Assembly: GCF_001590685.1 (NCBI RefSeq)
Contig: NZ_CP014616.1
Coordinates: forward strand, 1,735,001-1,799,000
DNA: 64,000 nt
From: Sporosarcina psychrophila
GTDB lineage: Bacteria; Bacillota; Bacilli; Bacillales_A; Planococcaceae
Reading direction: 5' to 3'
This document shows positions 18,478 to 27,789 of this stretch, piece after piece. The position numbers and the translations under genes were made by a program. Under the pieces are notes generated by a model, which was given only the letters and a program-made list of their open reading frames with translations, made no database searches and was not told the DNA's origin. Within the stretch, counting starts at the first letter, position 1. Each line of letters opens with the position of its first letter.

Positions 18478-20232
18478 ATGATTGTGGAAGATCATCTTTT
18501 ACTTTGGAACCATGCATCGCTGAAAGTAATTGAGGTGAAGCGCATTGAGCTACCGATTGGCGAGCAGCTGCACACATCTCAACTTTCTGCGAGTACTCTA
18601 ATTTACACAATTCAAGGTCGTGGTAGGTTGCTATTGGACGGGGAGGAACAGCATCTAGAGAACGGATATGTTTGCCACGCTGGCAAGGGCGCTGTTCTTA
18701 CTATCACTGATATCGCCGATCATCTGAGCTATTATATGATTCAGTATAAGGCCACTCTGCCGCTGCCGTGTTGCCAGGATCTGCTTCAATTAATGGATCA
18801 CACGGAACCGTTTGAAATCCAATATGGTTTTGCAGCCCTTCATGCTGCATCGCTGCTCATTATCTTAGCTCGTATGGAGCAGGAATGGAGCCAGCCGGAA
18901 GCGATGGCAAAGCTGCAGGTGAAATCATTATTTTATCAGTTCGTTTGCGAGCTGATGAGGGAACTGCAGCACGGGCGTTTGAACCATGCTTCACCGGATA
19001 CGGTCCTACAGGCTACCAGATATATGGATGAGAACTATGCGGAACCAATCACTGTAGACACACTTGCAGCTCTATTGAATTGTAGCTCTCGAGCGATGCA
19101 GCGGATGTTCAAAAAGCGTCTGTCGCTTGGGCCGATTGACTATCTGTTGCAAGTGCGCATGGACAAGGCAAGGGAATTGCTCTGCCGCACAAATATAGGG
19201 CTCAAGGATATTTCCCTAGCAATCGGTTATGTGGATAGCTACTATTTCAGCCGCTTGTTTAAACGCCACACAGGTGTTTCTCCAAGTACATATCGAGAAT
19301 TGATGCTACATTCCAGAGGTGATAAACCAGAGGCGGTTACTGCGAGCTCACTACAGGCGGGGACAGATTCACTGGATACCGCAATCCGCCGCTCACGGCG
19401 GTTGGTTATCCATCTAAAAGGCGAACTACAGTTGGAACGGCAGCCTGAGAAAATTGCCGTACTAGATCCCCAGTTTATGGACCATATGCTGGCCCTAGGA
19501 GGACAGCCGGCCGGAAGCGTCATAGTGAGCGGAGATCTAAATAGCTTTCCTGAGTATCTGACTAGCAAGCTGGGCGTGGTCGAGAACTTGGGCACTAAGG
19601 ATGAACCTGATCTAGAAGTACTGCGTGCTATGTTGCCTGATCTGATAATCTGTACCGAGTTCCAGAAGAGCATTTACGGAAGCCTCGCGCAGATAGCACC
19701 AACCATCATGCTTGAGCGGAACCGCGACTGGAGAGAAACATTACGAATCATCGGGCGTATTATGGGTAAGGAACTGGAGGCAGAGCAGGTCCTACAACAA
19801 TATAAACAAAAAATCGGTAGGCTGAAGTCGGACTTGGCGGTAAAGATGGAAGGGCAGTCGGTATCAGTCATTCGACCGCGGGATAACAACATAAGATTGC
19901 ATACAAGCGTTCATCGTACAGCGGCGATTCTATACAACGATCTGGGGCTGCATCCACCGAAGCAAGCGGTTGACCGCAAACGGACTAGCTCGATGATTTC
20001 TTTGGAGGGGTTGCCGGAGCTGGATGCCGACCATTATTTTGTATTGACCGACAATAATTTTCAACTATGGTCGGATGAGATCCAGAACACGACTACCTGG
20101 AAAAGTCTGCGTGCTGTGCAGCAAGATCATGTTTACCAAGCCAAAGTGAGCATGTGGATTGCTTATTATGGTCCGATAGCGATGAATCGGGTGGTGGATC
20201 AGGTGGCAAAAGTGTTCTTGGATGCGAAATAG
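18478..20232 (+). CDS. AraC-type regulator fused to a siderophore-binding domain (Btr-like)
   Basis: 584 residues. N-terminal cupin-like part (about 1-100), AraC double helix-turn-helix (about 165-270; ITVDTLAALLNCSSRAMQRM, GLKDISLAIGYVDSYYFSRLFKRHTGVSPS), then a FeuA-like periplasmic-binding domain (about 305-584; ERQPEKIAVLDPQFMDHMLALG, YGPIAMNRVVDQVAKVFL). Same architecture as Bacillus Btr, which activates siderophore uptake when it binds the ferric siderophore in the cytoplasm. The C-terminal domain is clearly paralogous to the lipoprotein encoded next. The start is uncertain because AGGAG is about 18 bases upstream. Likely target: the transport genes around it. Confidence 0.9.
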   Translation: MIVEDHLLLWNHASLKVIEVKRIELPIGEQLHTSQLSASTLIYTIQGRGRLLLDGEEQHLENGYVCHAGKGAVLTITDIADHLSYYMIQYKATLPLPCCQDLLQLMDHTEPFEIQYGFAALHAASLLIILARMEQEWSQPEAMAKLQVKSLFYQFVCELMRELQHGRLNHASPDTVLQATRYMDENYAEPITVDTLAALLNCSSRAMQRMFKKRLSLGPIDYLLQVRMDKARELLCRTNIGLKDISLAIGYVDSYYFSRLFKRHTGVSPSTYRELMLHSRGDKPEAVTASSLQAGTDSLDTAIRRSRRLVIHLKGELQLERQPEKIAVLDPQFMDHMLALGGQPAGSVIVSGDLNSFPEYLTSKLGVVENLGTKDEPDLEVLRAMLPDLIICTEFQKSIYGSLAQIAPTIMLERNRDWRETLRIIGRIMGKELEAEQVLQQYKQKIGRLKSDLAVKMEGQSVSVIRPRDNNIRLHTSVHRTAAILYNDLGLHPPKQAVDRKRTSSMISLEGLPELDADHYFVLTDNNFQLWSDEIQNTTTWKSLRAVQQDHVYQAKVSMWIAYYGPIAMNRVVDQVAKVFLDAK

Positions 20233-20289
20233 CCATATTTGTTGTAAAGAGTAAGGAATAACTGACGCTATAGCAATCTATATCTTATA

Positions 20290-20335
20290 AAAACACTGTT
20301 GTTAGGATTCGATGATCCTAACAACAGTGTTTTTC
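20290..20335 (+). terminator. Terminator-like hairpin after the AraC-type gene
   Basis: AAAACACTGTTGTTAGGATC and its complement GATCCTAACAACAGTGTTTTT form a long perfect stem ending in a short T run, between the regulator and the Fur-boxed lipoprotein gene. Confidence 0.8.
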
Positions 20336-20411
20336 ATGTCGCAATAATCCATTGTATTTGTCGCAAACATCCATTGCCGAGAATGGCTTGAGTCGTTATA
20401 GTGAGGTAGAT

Positions 20412-20430
20412 GGTGATGATAATCATTCTC
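20412..20430 (+). promoter_or_regulatory. Fur box of the lipoprotein/FhuF operon
   Basis: GGTGATGATAATCATTCTC fits the Fur consensus GATAATGATAATCATTATC, with mismatches mainly in the left half. It lies 28 bases before the lipoprotein start codon. Confidence 0.8.
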
Positions 20431-20457
20431 AATTATATAAGTGGAGGGGTTACATAT

Positions 20458-21438
20458 ATGTTTTCAAAAATCAGTTCGGTATGGGTCTTTAGTTTAGTTT
20501 TAGCTCTGGTTATGTTGCTGGGGGCATGCTCAAACAGTTCAAATCAAGATAGTACTAGCACGGGGGATCAAGAGCCAGCTACTACTGACGGAGTGGATCC
20601 GGTACAGGAATCACCGGTCACAATCCAGCATCTCAAGGGTGAGATGACATTTGAGAAAGTACCTAAGAAAATTGTCGTGCTAGACGTCCAGTATGCGGAT
20701 CAAATGCTGGCACTGGGCAAGCAGCCAATCGGTAGCGTAATAGCCGAAACCGACAACGCGCTCCCGGAATATTTGGGCGATAAGATGGACAATGTCTCGT
20801 TACTCGGAACATATGTAGAACCGAGTTTGGAAGGAATCCTTGCACTAGAACCGGATCTCATTATCGCTACGGAGTTCCATGATGCGATCTACGAGGATTT
20901 ACTCAAAATTGCACCGACACTTACGCTAGAGCGCAATGAGGATTGGCAGACAGTCATGTTGAAGTTTGGGCAAATTTTGAATCAGACGGAAGAAGCGCAG
21001 CAGTTGGTTGATGATTACAAACTGAAAGTGAGCGATCTAAAAACGACATTGGCAGACAAAATGAAGGGCCAAACCGTAGCTCTGATTCGACCTAGGGATA
21101 AAATGATTCGTCTCCAGACGACATCTCATCGTACCTCACAAATTTTGTATGACGATCTGGGCTTGACTCCACCCGAAATGGCAGTCAACAGCACGGATTC
21201 AAGTACGATGATTTCAATTGAAGTCTTACCGGAGCTGGGGGCAGATCATATGTTTCTGCTGCAAGACGATACGAATATGGAACTGACATCTGAATTTCAA
21301 AACACCTCAATTTGGAAAAATATGAGCGCGGTTACGACCGAACAAGTGTATATAGAGGACACAGCGCAGTGGATTGGTTATTATGGACCAATTGCCATCA
21401 ATTTGGTTGTCGATCAAATCGCTGATGCACTTAACTAA
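20458..21438 (+). CDS. Iron-siderophore substrate-binding lipoprotein (FeuA-like)
   Basis: 326 residues. Lipobox LLGAC (Cys 24), acidic Ser/Thr-rich linker, then a TroA-type fold: EKVPKKIVVLDVQYADQMLA, EPDLIIATEFHDAIYEDL, IRPRDKMIRLQTTSHRTSQI, IGYYGPIAINLVVDQIADAL. It closely parallels residues 305-584 of the upstream AraC-type protein. The ATG at 20458 follows GGAGGGG. No permease or ATPase is encoded here, so it may feed the FecCDE-type transporter at 8983-11866 or a distant one (inference). Confidence 0.92.
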   Translation: MFSKISSVWVFSLVLALVMLLGACSNSSNQDSTSTGDQEPATTDGVDPVQESPVTIQHLKGEMTFEKVPKKIVVLDVQYADQMLALGKQPIGSVIAETDNALPEYLGDKMDNVSLLGTYVEPSLEGILALEPDLIIATEFHDAIYEDLLKIAPTLTLERNEDWQTVMLKFGQILNQTEEAQQLVDDYKLKVSDLKTTLADKMKGQTVALIRPRDKMIRLQTTSHRTSQILYDDLGLTPPEMAVNSTDSSTMISIEVLPELGADHMFLLQDDTNMELTSEFQNTSIWKNMSAVTTEQVYIEDTAQWIGYYGPIAINLVVDQIADALN

Positions 21439-21473
21439 ATCTTTGTGGACTGAGAATCCAAGGAGGGGTGCGG

Positions 21474-22241
21474 ATGAATAAGCATTCCAGGCTCGTACAA
21501 AATGAATGGGATTACTTGAACCAACATTTTGGCTTATGTGAACAAGCCGCAATCAGTCGTATTTATTCGGTTAGCACGTTGGACTTGCTCGACCCGGAAA
21601 CGTGCGCTGATAATCTGGACAGGCTAACCGTGCTTCTCCAGTCTCCCTCGAGGATGATCACAGCTTCGCAATTTTTGAAAAGGTATGCTTTCCTAACCTC
21701 TGTTCCGCTGCTATACGCCATGACAGTTTATAATAAGGGGTTAGATTTATCGGTCGAAAATTGCTCGCTTGAGTCATCACCGGGTCACTCCTGGCTGGAG
21801 CGTGTCAGTCTTGTTGACGTCGATGCCACTATGCCTGAAACTAACGAGAGGCATGTTTGGCGCGATACAGTTATTAAAGCGTGTTTTGCCGAAAATCTAG
21901 GCAAACTCATACAAGTGATGTCTAGAGTTGCCAACGTGCCAAAACCTATTCTATGGGAAAACGTAGCAGTTCGTGTGTTTTCGCTTTACGAGAAACGAAT
22001 TGGTGTAACAGAGGATCAGCAGGAGCAAGCGTGGGGCAAGGCAGACTTTCAGTACCTGATTCATGAGGCTCCTGGTGCGCTATTCGGGGAAAAGCAAAAC
22101 CCACTAAGCCGCTTTTATGGCGAACATACATCTTCATACGTCTCTAATCCGCCTATGCGAGTTCGCAAAACCTGCTGCTTCTACTACGAGGTCTCCTGTG
22201 TTAAAGAATACTGCTCTAACTGTCCGAAAGTTAGAGGTTGA
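21474..22241 (+). CDS. FhuF-like ferric-siderophore reductase / (2Fe-2S) protein
   Basis: 256 residues. The C terminus carries the FhuF-type iron-sulfur motif: a CC pair, 11 residues, then Cys-x2-Cys (TCCFYYEVSCVKEYCSNCP). The rest matches the helical FhuF/IucA-C-terminal fold (GHSWLERV, WENVAVRVFSLYEKR). Such proteins reduce the Fe3+-siderophore in the cytoplasm to free the iron. The ATG at 21474 is chosen 5 bases after AGGAGGGG. It is co-transcribed with the lipoprotein gene (35-base gap) and closed by a terminator, so it is part of the Fur-controlled unit. Confidence 0.88.
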   Translation: MNKHSRLVQNEWDYLNQHFGLCEQAAISRIYSVSTLDLLDPETCADNLDRLTVLLQSPSRMITASQFLKRYAFLTSVPLLYAMTVYNKGLDLSVENCSLESSPGHSWLERVSLVDVDATMPETNERHVWRDTVIKACFAENLGKLIQVMSRVANVPKPILWENVAVRVFSLYEKRIGVTEDQQEQAWGKADFQYLIHEAPGALFGEKQNPLSRFYGEHTSSYVSNPPMRVRKTCCFYYEVSCVKEYCSNCPKVRG

Positions 22242-22286
22242 GGGATACAGGTATTGTAAATTCAATAACAGCATACGAATTGAAAA

Positions 22287-22334
22287 GCACCCCAAATTAT
22301 TAGCTAAAACTAATAATTTGGGGTGCAGTTTTTT
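22287..22334. terminator. Intrinsic terminator
   Basis: GCACCCCAAATTATTAG (22287-22303) pairs perfectly with 22310-22326, then GTTTTTT. It lies between the convergent FhuF-like and DUF1456 genes. Confidence 0.9.
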
Positions 22335-22348
22335 ATATCCACGGTTCC

Positions 22349-22855
22349 TTATTCTCTATATCTTATAGCTAATCCTTTTAAGAAATTCCTTGCGTATCTG
22401 TCAAGGCACTCTTTATAATTCTTGTGTCCTTCTTTTCTTAATACAGCACCTAATTCACCTTTTGTTATAACGACTCCTGCTTCTTCTAATATTTCAAGCA
22501 TATCATCGCTTGTTAATGATAGTGCTATTTTCACTTTTTTTAGAAGGATATTATTAACGCTTTCATAATTTTTTATAGCCAGTGCCGGTTTTTCAGCTTG
22601 TCCTGGTTTTGGATCTTGTTGCCCTCTTTTGAAAATAATAAAGCCATTTAAAAATGAATCTAACATACTATTACTACACTTTAAAGTCCCTTCATTTTCA
22701 GCTGCATCATGGTAATTGTCATCTGATTTTATGAGCAACATGGACACTTCTTCTTGTGTTACTTCAACGCCGCCAAGTTTAAATATCTCTACCATAACCG
22801 AGTCTTTTATATCTAGAGCATATCGTAATCTAATTAATATATCATTATTATTCAT
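22349..22855 (-). CDS. DUF1456 family protein (YehS-like)
   Basis: 168 residues made of two homologous halves, each beginning with an IxxRxRxAL / LLKKVKIALSL-type helix and containing an S-D-D-M-L-E-I-type segment. This is the duplicated DUF1456 architecture: MNNNDILIRLRYALDIKDSVMVEIF and NNILLKKVKIALSLTSDDML. Function unknown. A Pro/Lys-rich linker (DPKPGQAEKP) joins the halves. Monocistronic, minus strand. Confidence 0.88.
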   Translation of the reverse strand: MNNNDILIRLRYALDIKDSVMVEIFKLGGVEVTQEEVSMLLIKSDDNYHDAAENEGTLKCSNSMLDSFLNGFIIFKRGQQDPKPGQAEKPALAIKNYESVNNILLKKVKIALSLTSDDMLEILEEAGVVITKGELGAVLRKEGHKNYKECLDRYARNFLKGLAIRYRE

Positions 22856-23165
22856 TTATAAACCTCCAGTAAAATTGTTATATATACACAATAGTTTTAT
22901 CATTTTTAACGTAGAAAAAGGCAATCAAAGTTAACCTAATAATAGCACATAAAAATAGTTTAACCTTTTTTTTGTTATATCAGACTTTAAAAAAGATGAA
23001 TTCCCGTCTGCATTAAAAATTTAGAATAAGATGAGTGTGAAATCGTAGCTTTCCTCATCAATAAAATCCCTATATAATATAGTAGGAACGTCAATGCTTG
23101 TTCAGGTTGTGGACTGCATTAAATTATGAGGAATTATACTTAGTGAAGGAACAGGTGTAAAACAT
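22856..23165. other. Divergent intergenic region
   Basis: 310 bases between the DUF1456 gene and yfmM. No further gene or clear regulatory motif was seen. Confidence 0.4.
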
Positions 23166-24722
23166 ATGAGTTTATTGACTGTAGCAAATTTAAGTCACGG
23201 CTTCGGGGATCGCGCGATTTTCGAAGACGTCTCTTTTCGGTTATTGCAAGGAGAGCACATCGGCTTAATCGGCGCCAATGGCGAAGGTAAATCAACGTTC
23301 ATGAACATTATTACGCGCAAGTTAGAACCTGACGCGGGAACGGTAAGTTGGGCGAAGCGGGTGCGGGTCGGGTATTTGGATCAACACGTTGCATTGAAAC
23401 AAGGGATGAGCATTCGCGATGTGCTGCGGACCGCTTTTCAATATCTTTATGACCAGGAGACAGAAATGAATGCGCTCTTTGCCAAGATGGCTGAGGTAGA
23501 TGCAGATGAACTGGAGGTCCTTCTTGAGGAGACGGGTCAGATGCAGGAAGAATTGACGAACAATGATTTTTATATCGTCGATTCCAAAGTCGATGAAGTA
23601 GCGAACGGACTAGGATTAAATGAATTTGGTCTAGATCGGGACGTTCATGATTTGAGTGGGGGGCAGCGGACAAAAGTGTTGCTTGGTAAGTTATTATTGG
23701 AAAAACCGGACATTCTTCTTCTTGACGAGCCGACGAACTATTTGGATGTTGAGCATATTGATTGGCTACGCAATTATTTGCAGAACTATGCGAATGCTTT
23801 CATATTGATTTCCCATGATATACCATTCTTGAATAGCGTTATTCAGCTTATCTACCACATGGAAAATCAGCAGATCACTCGATATTCTGGGGATTACGAT
23901 GAATTTTTGCGCGTGCATGAAATGAAGAAGCAACAGGTGGAAGCCGCCTATAAAAAGCAACAGAAGGAAATTTCAAACCTTAAAGACTTCGTAGCACGTA
24001 ACAAAGCGAATGCAGCGACGAGTAAAATGGCTATGTCCAGGCAGAAGAAGCTAGATAAGATGGATGTCATCGAATTAGATGCCGAAAAGCCGAAGCCACA
24101 ATTCTCCTTTAAACAGGCAAGGACCCCGGGGAAATATCTGTTCGAAACAAAGGAACTTGTGATTGGCTATGATGAACCGTTGTCAAATGCCTTGGAACTG
24201 ACGATGGAACGTGGGCAGAAAATCGCTTTGTCTGGTGCGAATGGTATTGGGAAAACAACTCTCTTAAAGAGCATTCTAGGAGAAATCCCTGCACTTGCCG
24301 GTTCTGTTACTCGTGGTGACCATCTGGAAATCGGGTACTTCGAACAGGAAGCCAAATCGGAAAACAACAATACTTGCCTTGAAGAAGTATGGGAGGCTTT
24401 TCCGCATTTTACGCAATACGAAGTGCGTGCTGCCCTTGCGAGATGCGGGTTAACGACCAAACATATTGAGAGTAAGGTGAAGGTGCTAAGTGGTGGAGAA
24501 AAGGCGAAAGTGCGTCTTTGTAAACTGCTTAACCGCGAAACAAATTTGCTCGTCCTTGACGAACCGACAAATCACCTTGATAGAGACGCGAAAGAGGAAT
24601 TGAAACGTGCCTTAAAGGAATACAAAGGCAGCGTGCTACTTATTTCTCATGAACCTGATTTTTATGAAGGCCTTGTAACTGATGTTTGGAACGGCGAAAA
24701 TTGGACGACCAAGATGTTTTGA
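23166..24722 (+). CDS. yfmM: ABC-F family ATPase (YfmM-like)
   Basis: 518 residues with two nucleotide-binding domains and no membrane segments. NBD1: GANGEGKSTF, LSGGQRTKVLLGKLL, ILLLDEPTNYLD. A P-site tRNA interaction linker rich in Lys/Gln (about 245-300) follows. NBD2: GANGIGKTTL, LSGGEKAKVRLCKLL, LLVLDEPTNHLD. The opening MSLLTVANLSHGFGDRAIFE and the ending ENWTTKMF match Bacillus YfmM from memory. ABC-F proteins act on the ribosome, rescuing stalled translation or protecting against drugs. The role of this one is not certain. Monocistronic with a terminator. Confidence 0.9.
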   Translation: MSLLTVANLSHGFGDRAIFEDVSFRLLQGEHIGLIGANGEGKSTFMNIITRKLEPDAGTVSWAKRVRVGYLDQHVALKQGMSIRDVLRTAFQYLYDQETEMNALFAKMAEVDADELEVLLEETGQMQEELTNNDFYIVDSKVDEVANGLGLNEFGLDRDVHDLSGGQRTKVLLGKLLLEKPDILLLDEPTNYLDVEHIDWLRNYLQNYANAFILISHDIPFLNSVIQLIYHMENQQITRYSGDYDEFLRVHEMKKQQVEAAYKKQQKEISNLKDFVARNKANAATSKMAMSRQKKLDKMDVIELDAEKPKPQFSFKQARTPGKYLFETKELVIGYDEPLSNALELTMERGQKIALSGANGIGKTTLLKSILGEIPALAGSVTRGDHLEIGYFEQEAKSENNNTCLEEVWEAFPHFTQYEVRAALARCGLTTKHIESKVKVLSGGEKAKVRLCKLLNRETNLLVLDEPTNHLDRDAKEELKRALKEYKGSVLLISHEPDFYEGLVTDVWNGENWTTKMF

Positions 24723-24767
24723 GTGGCTTGAACTTAGGTAGTTGAAATTAATTCGAATAGAATAATG

Positions 24768-24822
24768 AACCAAACAAAAGTCTCTCACAATTTGCGAATT
24801 GGTGGGAGATTTTTGTTTGGTT
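24768..24822 (+). terminator. Intrinsic terminator of yfmM
   Basis: A long stem, AACCAAACAAAAGTCTCTCA..AATT with AATT..GGTGGGAGATTTTTGTTTGG, a few mismatches, T-rich 3' arm. Confidence 0.8.
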
Positions 24823-24979
24823 ATTTTTGATAGCCCTCCATTTGCACATATAAAATAGTACTGGTCGAATGCTAATCTCATTTTGCATAAACGATTTTAT
24901 TCCGCCCCTTTTACTAGCTGAAAAACTCCTCTTTCATCGAAAAGCTAAAAAAGTATAGTAAATGTTGAAAAAATGCTAT

Positions 24980-24993
24980 TGATAGCGCTTTCA
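24980..24993 (+). promoter_or_regulatory. Catabolite-responsive element (cre) before the sugar transporter
   Basis: TGATAGCGCTTTCA fits the CcpA consensus TGNAARCGNWWNCA with one mismatch and is near-palindromic. It lies 68 bases before the binding-protein start, a position that would give carbon catabolite repression. Confidence 0.7.
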
Positions 24994-25060
24994 TATTGAA
25001 TTTTCAGAGTTTATGATTAAGTAGTAAATACTTTTTATTCGAAAAGAGAGGGGTAAAAAA

Positions 25061-26167
25061 ATGATTAAGAAATTTAAGGGGTTAACATTTTTGGCAATCT
25101 TGATGGTGTTCGCACTCGTCGCAGCTGGATGTAACAATGACGGAGGTAGTTCGGTTGACGTAGGTATCGTATTACCGACGAAGGATGAACCTCGATGGGT
25201 ACAGGATGAGCAACGTTTCAAGGATGCATTAGCAGATTCAGATTATTCAACGGAAATTCTATTTAGTCAAGGATCTTCAGCGAAAGAGAAAGAAAATGTA
25301 GAGGCATTATTAAATAAAGGCATCAAGGTATTAATTATCACTCCTCATGATGGTGCGGCAGCTGCATCTGCAGTAGAAGCAGCGAAAAAAGAGGGTGTAA
25401 CTGTTATTGCGTATGACCGTTTAATTACAGATACGGATGCAGTAGATTATTATGTAACATTCGATAGTTTAGCAGTAGGTGCTGCACAAGCACAGTATTT
25501 AGTGGACAATGCACAGGGGTCTGACGTTCCTCTTTACCTTTATGCAGGTGCGGCTTCAGATAACAACGCATTTTTATTCTTCGAAGGGGCCTGGAAAGTG
25601 CTTCAACCGAAAATTGCAGATGGTACCTTTAAAATTGCTAACTCAAGTGAAGCAGAGGGGTTAAAAGATTCAGCCGAACTTTCGCGCGACCAACTGGGAA
25701 AAATTATTGGTCAAGTTACAACGAACTGGGATGCAAATGATGCGAAAAACAAAGCGCAAACACACTTAACAGCTGCGGGTGACGACTTAAAAGGTGATGT
25801 TGCAGTTCTAGCTCCGAATGATGGAACAGCTCGGTCAATCGCAGACGTATTTGCTTCTGATAGTGTAATTTCAAGTTACTTTGTGACTGGGCAAGATGCA
25901 GAGAAAGCATCTATCCAATATATAATCGACGGAAAACAGTCGATGACGGTATTCAAAGACGTTCGTGCACTGGTGAAAGATGCGATGGGTATGGCAGTTG
26001 AAATCTTAGATGGCAATACACCAGAAACAACAGGTTCTTATGATAATGGTTCAGTTGAAGTTAAAGCGAAACAAACGGACGTAATCGTGGTGAATGAAGA
26101 TAATGTGAAATCTGAGCTAATCGATTCTGAATACTACGAGGCAAGCGAATTCACAGGTTTAGAGTAA
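25061..26167 (+). CDS. Sugar ABC transporter substrate-binding lipoprotein (ChvE/XylF-like)
   Basis: 368 residues. Lipobox LVAAGC (Cys 24), then a type I periplasmic-binding fold: VDVGIVLPTKDEPRWVQDEQ, LIITPHDGAAAASAVEAAKK, VIAYDRLITDTDAVDYYVTF, VLAPNDGTARSIADVF, VTGQDAEKASIQYII. These are typical of the ChvE/xylose-binding group that takes monosaccharides such as xylose, arabinose or galactose. Shine-Dalgarno AGAGAGGGG. First gene of a binding protein-ATPase-permease operon. A hairpin after its stop may raise its level over the other subunits. Confidence 0.92.
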   Translation: MIKKFKGLTFLAILMVFALVAAGCNNDGGSSVDVGIVLPTKDEPRWVQDEQRFKDALADSDYSTEILFSQGSSAKEKENVEALLNKGIKVLIITPHDGAAAASAVEAAKKEGVTVIAYDRLITDTDAVDYYVTFDSLAVGAAQAQYLVDNAQGSDVPLYLYAGAASDNNAFLFFEGAWKVLQPKIADGTFKIANSSEAEGLKDSAELSRDQLGKIIGQVTTNWDANDAKNKAQTHLTAAGDDLKGDVAVLAPNDGTARSIADVFASDSVISSYFVTGQDAEKASIQYIIDGKQSMTVFKDVRALVKDAMGMAVEILDGNTPETTGSYDNGSVEVKAKQTDVIVVNEDNVKSELIDSEYYEASEFTGLE

Positions 26168-26189
26168 AAGTATCACATTGGAAAATGGA

Positions 26190-26219
26190 AAATAGTGATA
26201 GTGTAATCTATCACTATTT
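26190..26219 (+). promoter_or_regulatory. Intercistronic hairpin after the binding-protein gene
   Basis: AAATAGTGATAG (26190-26201), loop TGTAAT, CTATCACTATTT (26208-26219). No real T run follows, so it is more likely an mRNA-stabilising or partial attenuation element that favours expression of the binding protein. Confidence 0.7.
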
Positions 26220-26257
26220 CTCCATTTCTATTTTGTTTGGGTTAGGGAGGCGATAGA

Positions 26258-27778
26258 ATGAGCGAATATATTTTAGAGATGAATGACATATCTAAAGAGT
26301 TCCCGGGAGTCAAGGCCCTATCGAACGTGAATTTCAAAGTGAGAAAAGGAGAAATTCATTGTTTGGTTGGTGAGAATGGTGCAGGAAAATCGACGCTGAT
26401 GAAAGTGTTGAGTGGAGTCTATCCATATGGCACATACGACGGAGATATCGTATTTGAAGATCAAGTTCAACAGTTCAATGAAATTAGCGATAGTGTGAAG
26501 GCTGGTATTGGCATCATTTATCAAGAGTTGGCACTTTTTCCGGATTTGTCCGTCTATGAAAATATATTTGCAGGCAATGAAGTGAAAAAGGGTCCGTTCG
26601 TTGATTGGAATCAAACAATCGTTCAAGCTACGCAGATACTGAAAAAAGTAAAGCTAAAAGTGACGCCGGAAACACTGATTAGGGAATTAAGTGTAGGAAA
26701 ACAACAGCTCGTAGAAATTGCCAAAGCATTAAGTAAAGATGTAAATCTTCTGATTTTAGATGAGCCGACGGCAGCACTGAATGAAGATGACAGTGAAAAT
26801 CTGTTAAAACTCCTAAAGGAATTAAAAAGCCAAGGAATTAGCTGCATTATGATTTCTCATAAGCTGAAGGAAGTTATCGAGATAGCGGATAAAGTAACGA
26901 TTTTGCGGGACGGCAAGACGATTTGTACGCTAGATGCAAGTAAAGGGGAAGTAGCGGAAAGTGTCATTATCAAAAATATGGTAGGACGTGAAATCGAAGA
27001 CATTTACCCGAAACATCCTGATAAGAAAATCGGGGATACTGTCCTCAAATTGGATAACTGGTCAGCGTATGACACGCAACTAGGAAGAAATGTTGTGAAA
27101 AACATCAATCTTCACGTGAAAAAAGGCGAGATTATTGGGATCGCTGGTCTGATGGGGTCCGGTCGTACAGAACTTGCTCTTAGCATTTTTGGGAATCCGA
27201 AAAACTATAAGTTACAAGGGGATTTGGAAATTCAAGGGGCGCCAAAAGTACTGAAGCATACAAGTGATGCGATTAAGGCTGGTATTGCGTATGTGACGGA
27301 GGATCGAAAAGGAGACGGATTATTTTTATTACAGGATATTAAGAGTAATGTCTCGGCGGCACATCTGAAAGGTATTTCGACGAAGGGGATTCTCAACTTA
27401 AATGAAGAAGTGAAGGTTGGTAAAGAGTACAAAGACTCGTTGTATATTAAAGCGAGTTCACTAGAGCAAATAGTTGGCAAATTGAGTGGTGGAAACCAAC
27501 AAAAAGTATCGCTTGGGAAATGGTTGTTTACTGGACCTAAGATCTTGATCTTAGATGAACCGACAAGGGGAATCGATGTTGGGGCGAAATTCGAAATTTA
27601 TACGATTATGAATCAGTTGATTGACGAAGGTATGAGTATTATTATGATCTCCTCTGAACTTGGTGAGGTGCTAGGGATGAGTGATCGTATCTATGTTATG
27701 GCAAATGGCTCGATCAAAGGAGAACTGGCCATGAAGGAAGCGACACAAGAAGCGATTATGGAACTTGCGACGCAATAG
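26258..27778 (+). CDS. Sugar ABC transporter ATP-binding protein (XylG/GguA/MmsA type)
   Basis: 506 residues with tandem nucleotide-binding domains. NBD1: GENGAGKSTLMKVLSG, LSVGKQQLVEIAKAL, LLILDEPTAALN. NBD2 has a degenerate Walker A, AGLMGSGRTEL, but an intact LSGGNQQKVSLGKWL and ILILDEPTRGID. This asymmetry is normal for the CUT2 sugar-importer family. The TYDGDIVF segment after NBD1 Walker A is typical of XylG/GguA. Energises uptake of the sugar bound by the preceding lipoprotein. GGGAGGCG precedes the ATG. Confidence 0.94.
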   Translation: MSEYILEMNDISKEFPGVKALSNVNFKVRKGEIHCLVGENGAGKSTLMKVLSGVYPYGTYDGDIVFEDQVQQFNEISDSVKAGIGIIYQELALFPDLSVYENIFAGNEVKKGPFVDWNQTIVQATQILKKVKLKVTPETLIRELSVGKQQLVEIAKALSKDVNLLILDEPTAALNEDDSENLLKLLKELKSQGISCIMISHKLKEVIEIADKVTILRDGKTICTLDASKGEVAESVIIKNMVGREIEDIYPKHPDKKIGDTVLKLDNWSAYDTQLGRNVVKNINLHVKKGEIIGIAGLMGSGRTELALSIFGNPKNYKLQGDLEIQGAPKVLKHTSDAIKAGIAYVTEDRKGDGLFLLQDIKSNVSAAHLKGISTKGILNLNEEVKVGKEYKDSLYIKASSLEQIVGKLSGGNQQKVSLGKWLFTGPKILILDEPTRGIDVGAKFEIYTIMNQLIDEGMSIIMISSELGEVLGMSDRIYVMANGSIKGELAMKEATQEAIMELATQ

Positions 27779-27789
27779 GAGGGATAACG

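Larger units (their letters stand above)
24723..25060. other. Intergenic region upstream of the sugar transporter
   Basis: Holds the yfmM terminator (24768-24822) and the cre-like site at 24980-24993. The rest holds no gene. Confidence 0.5.

Noticed and set aside
19242..19673. 143-codon minus-strand ORF
   Set aside because: Antisense shadow inside the AraC/binding-protein fusion gene.
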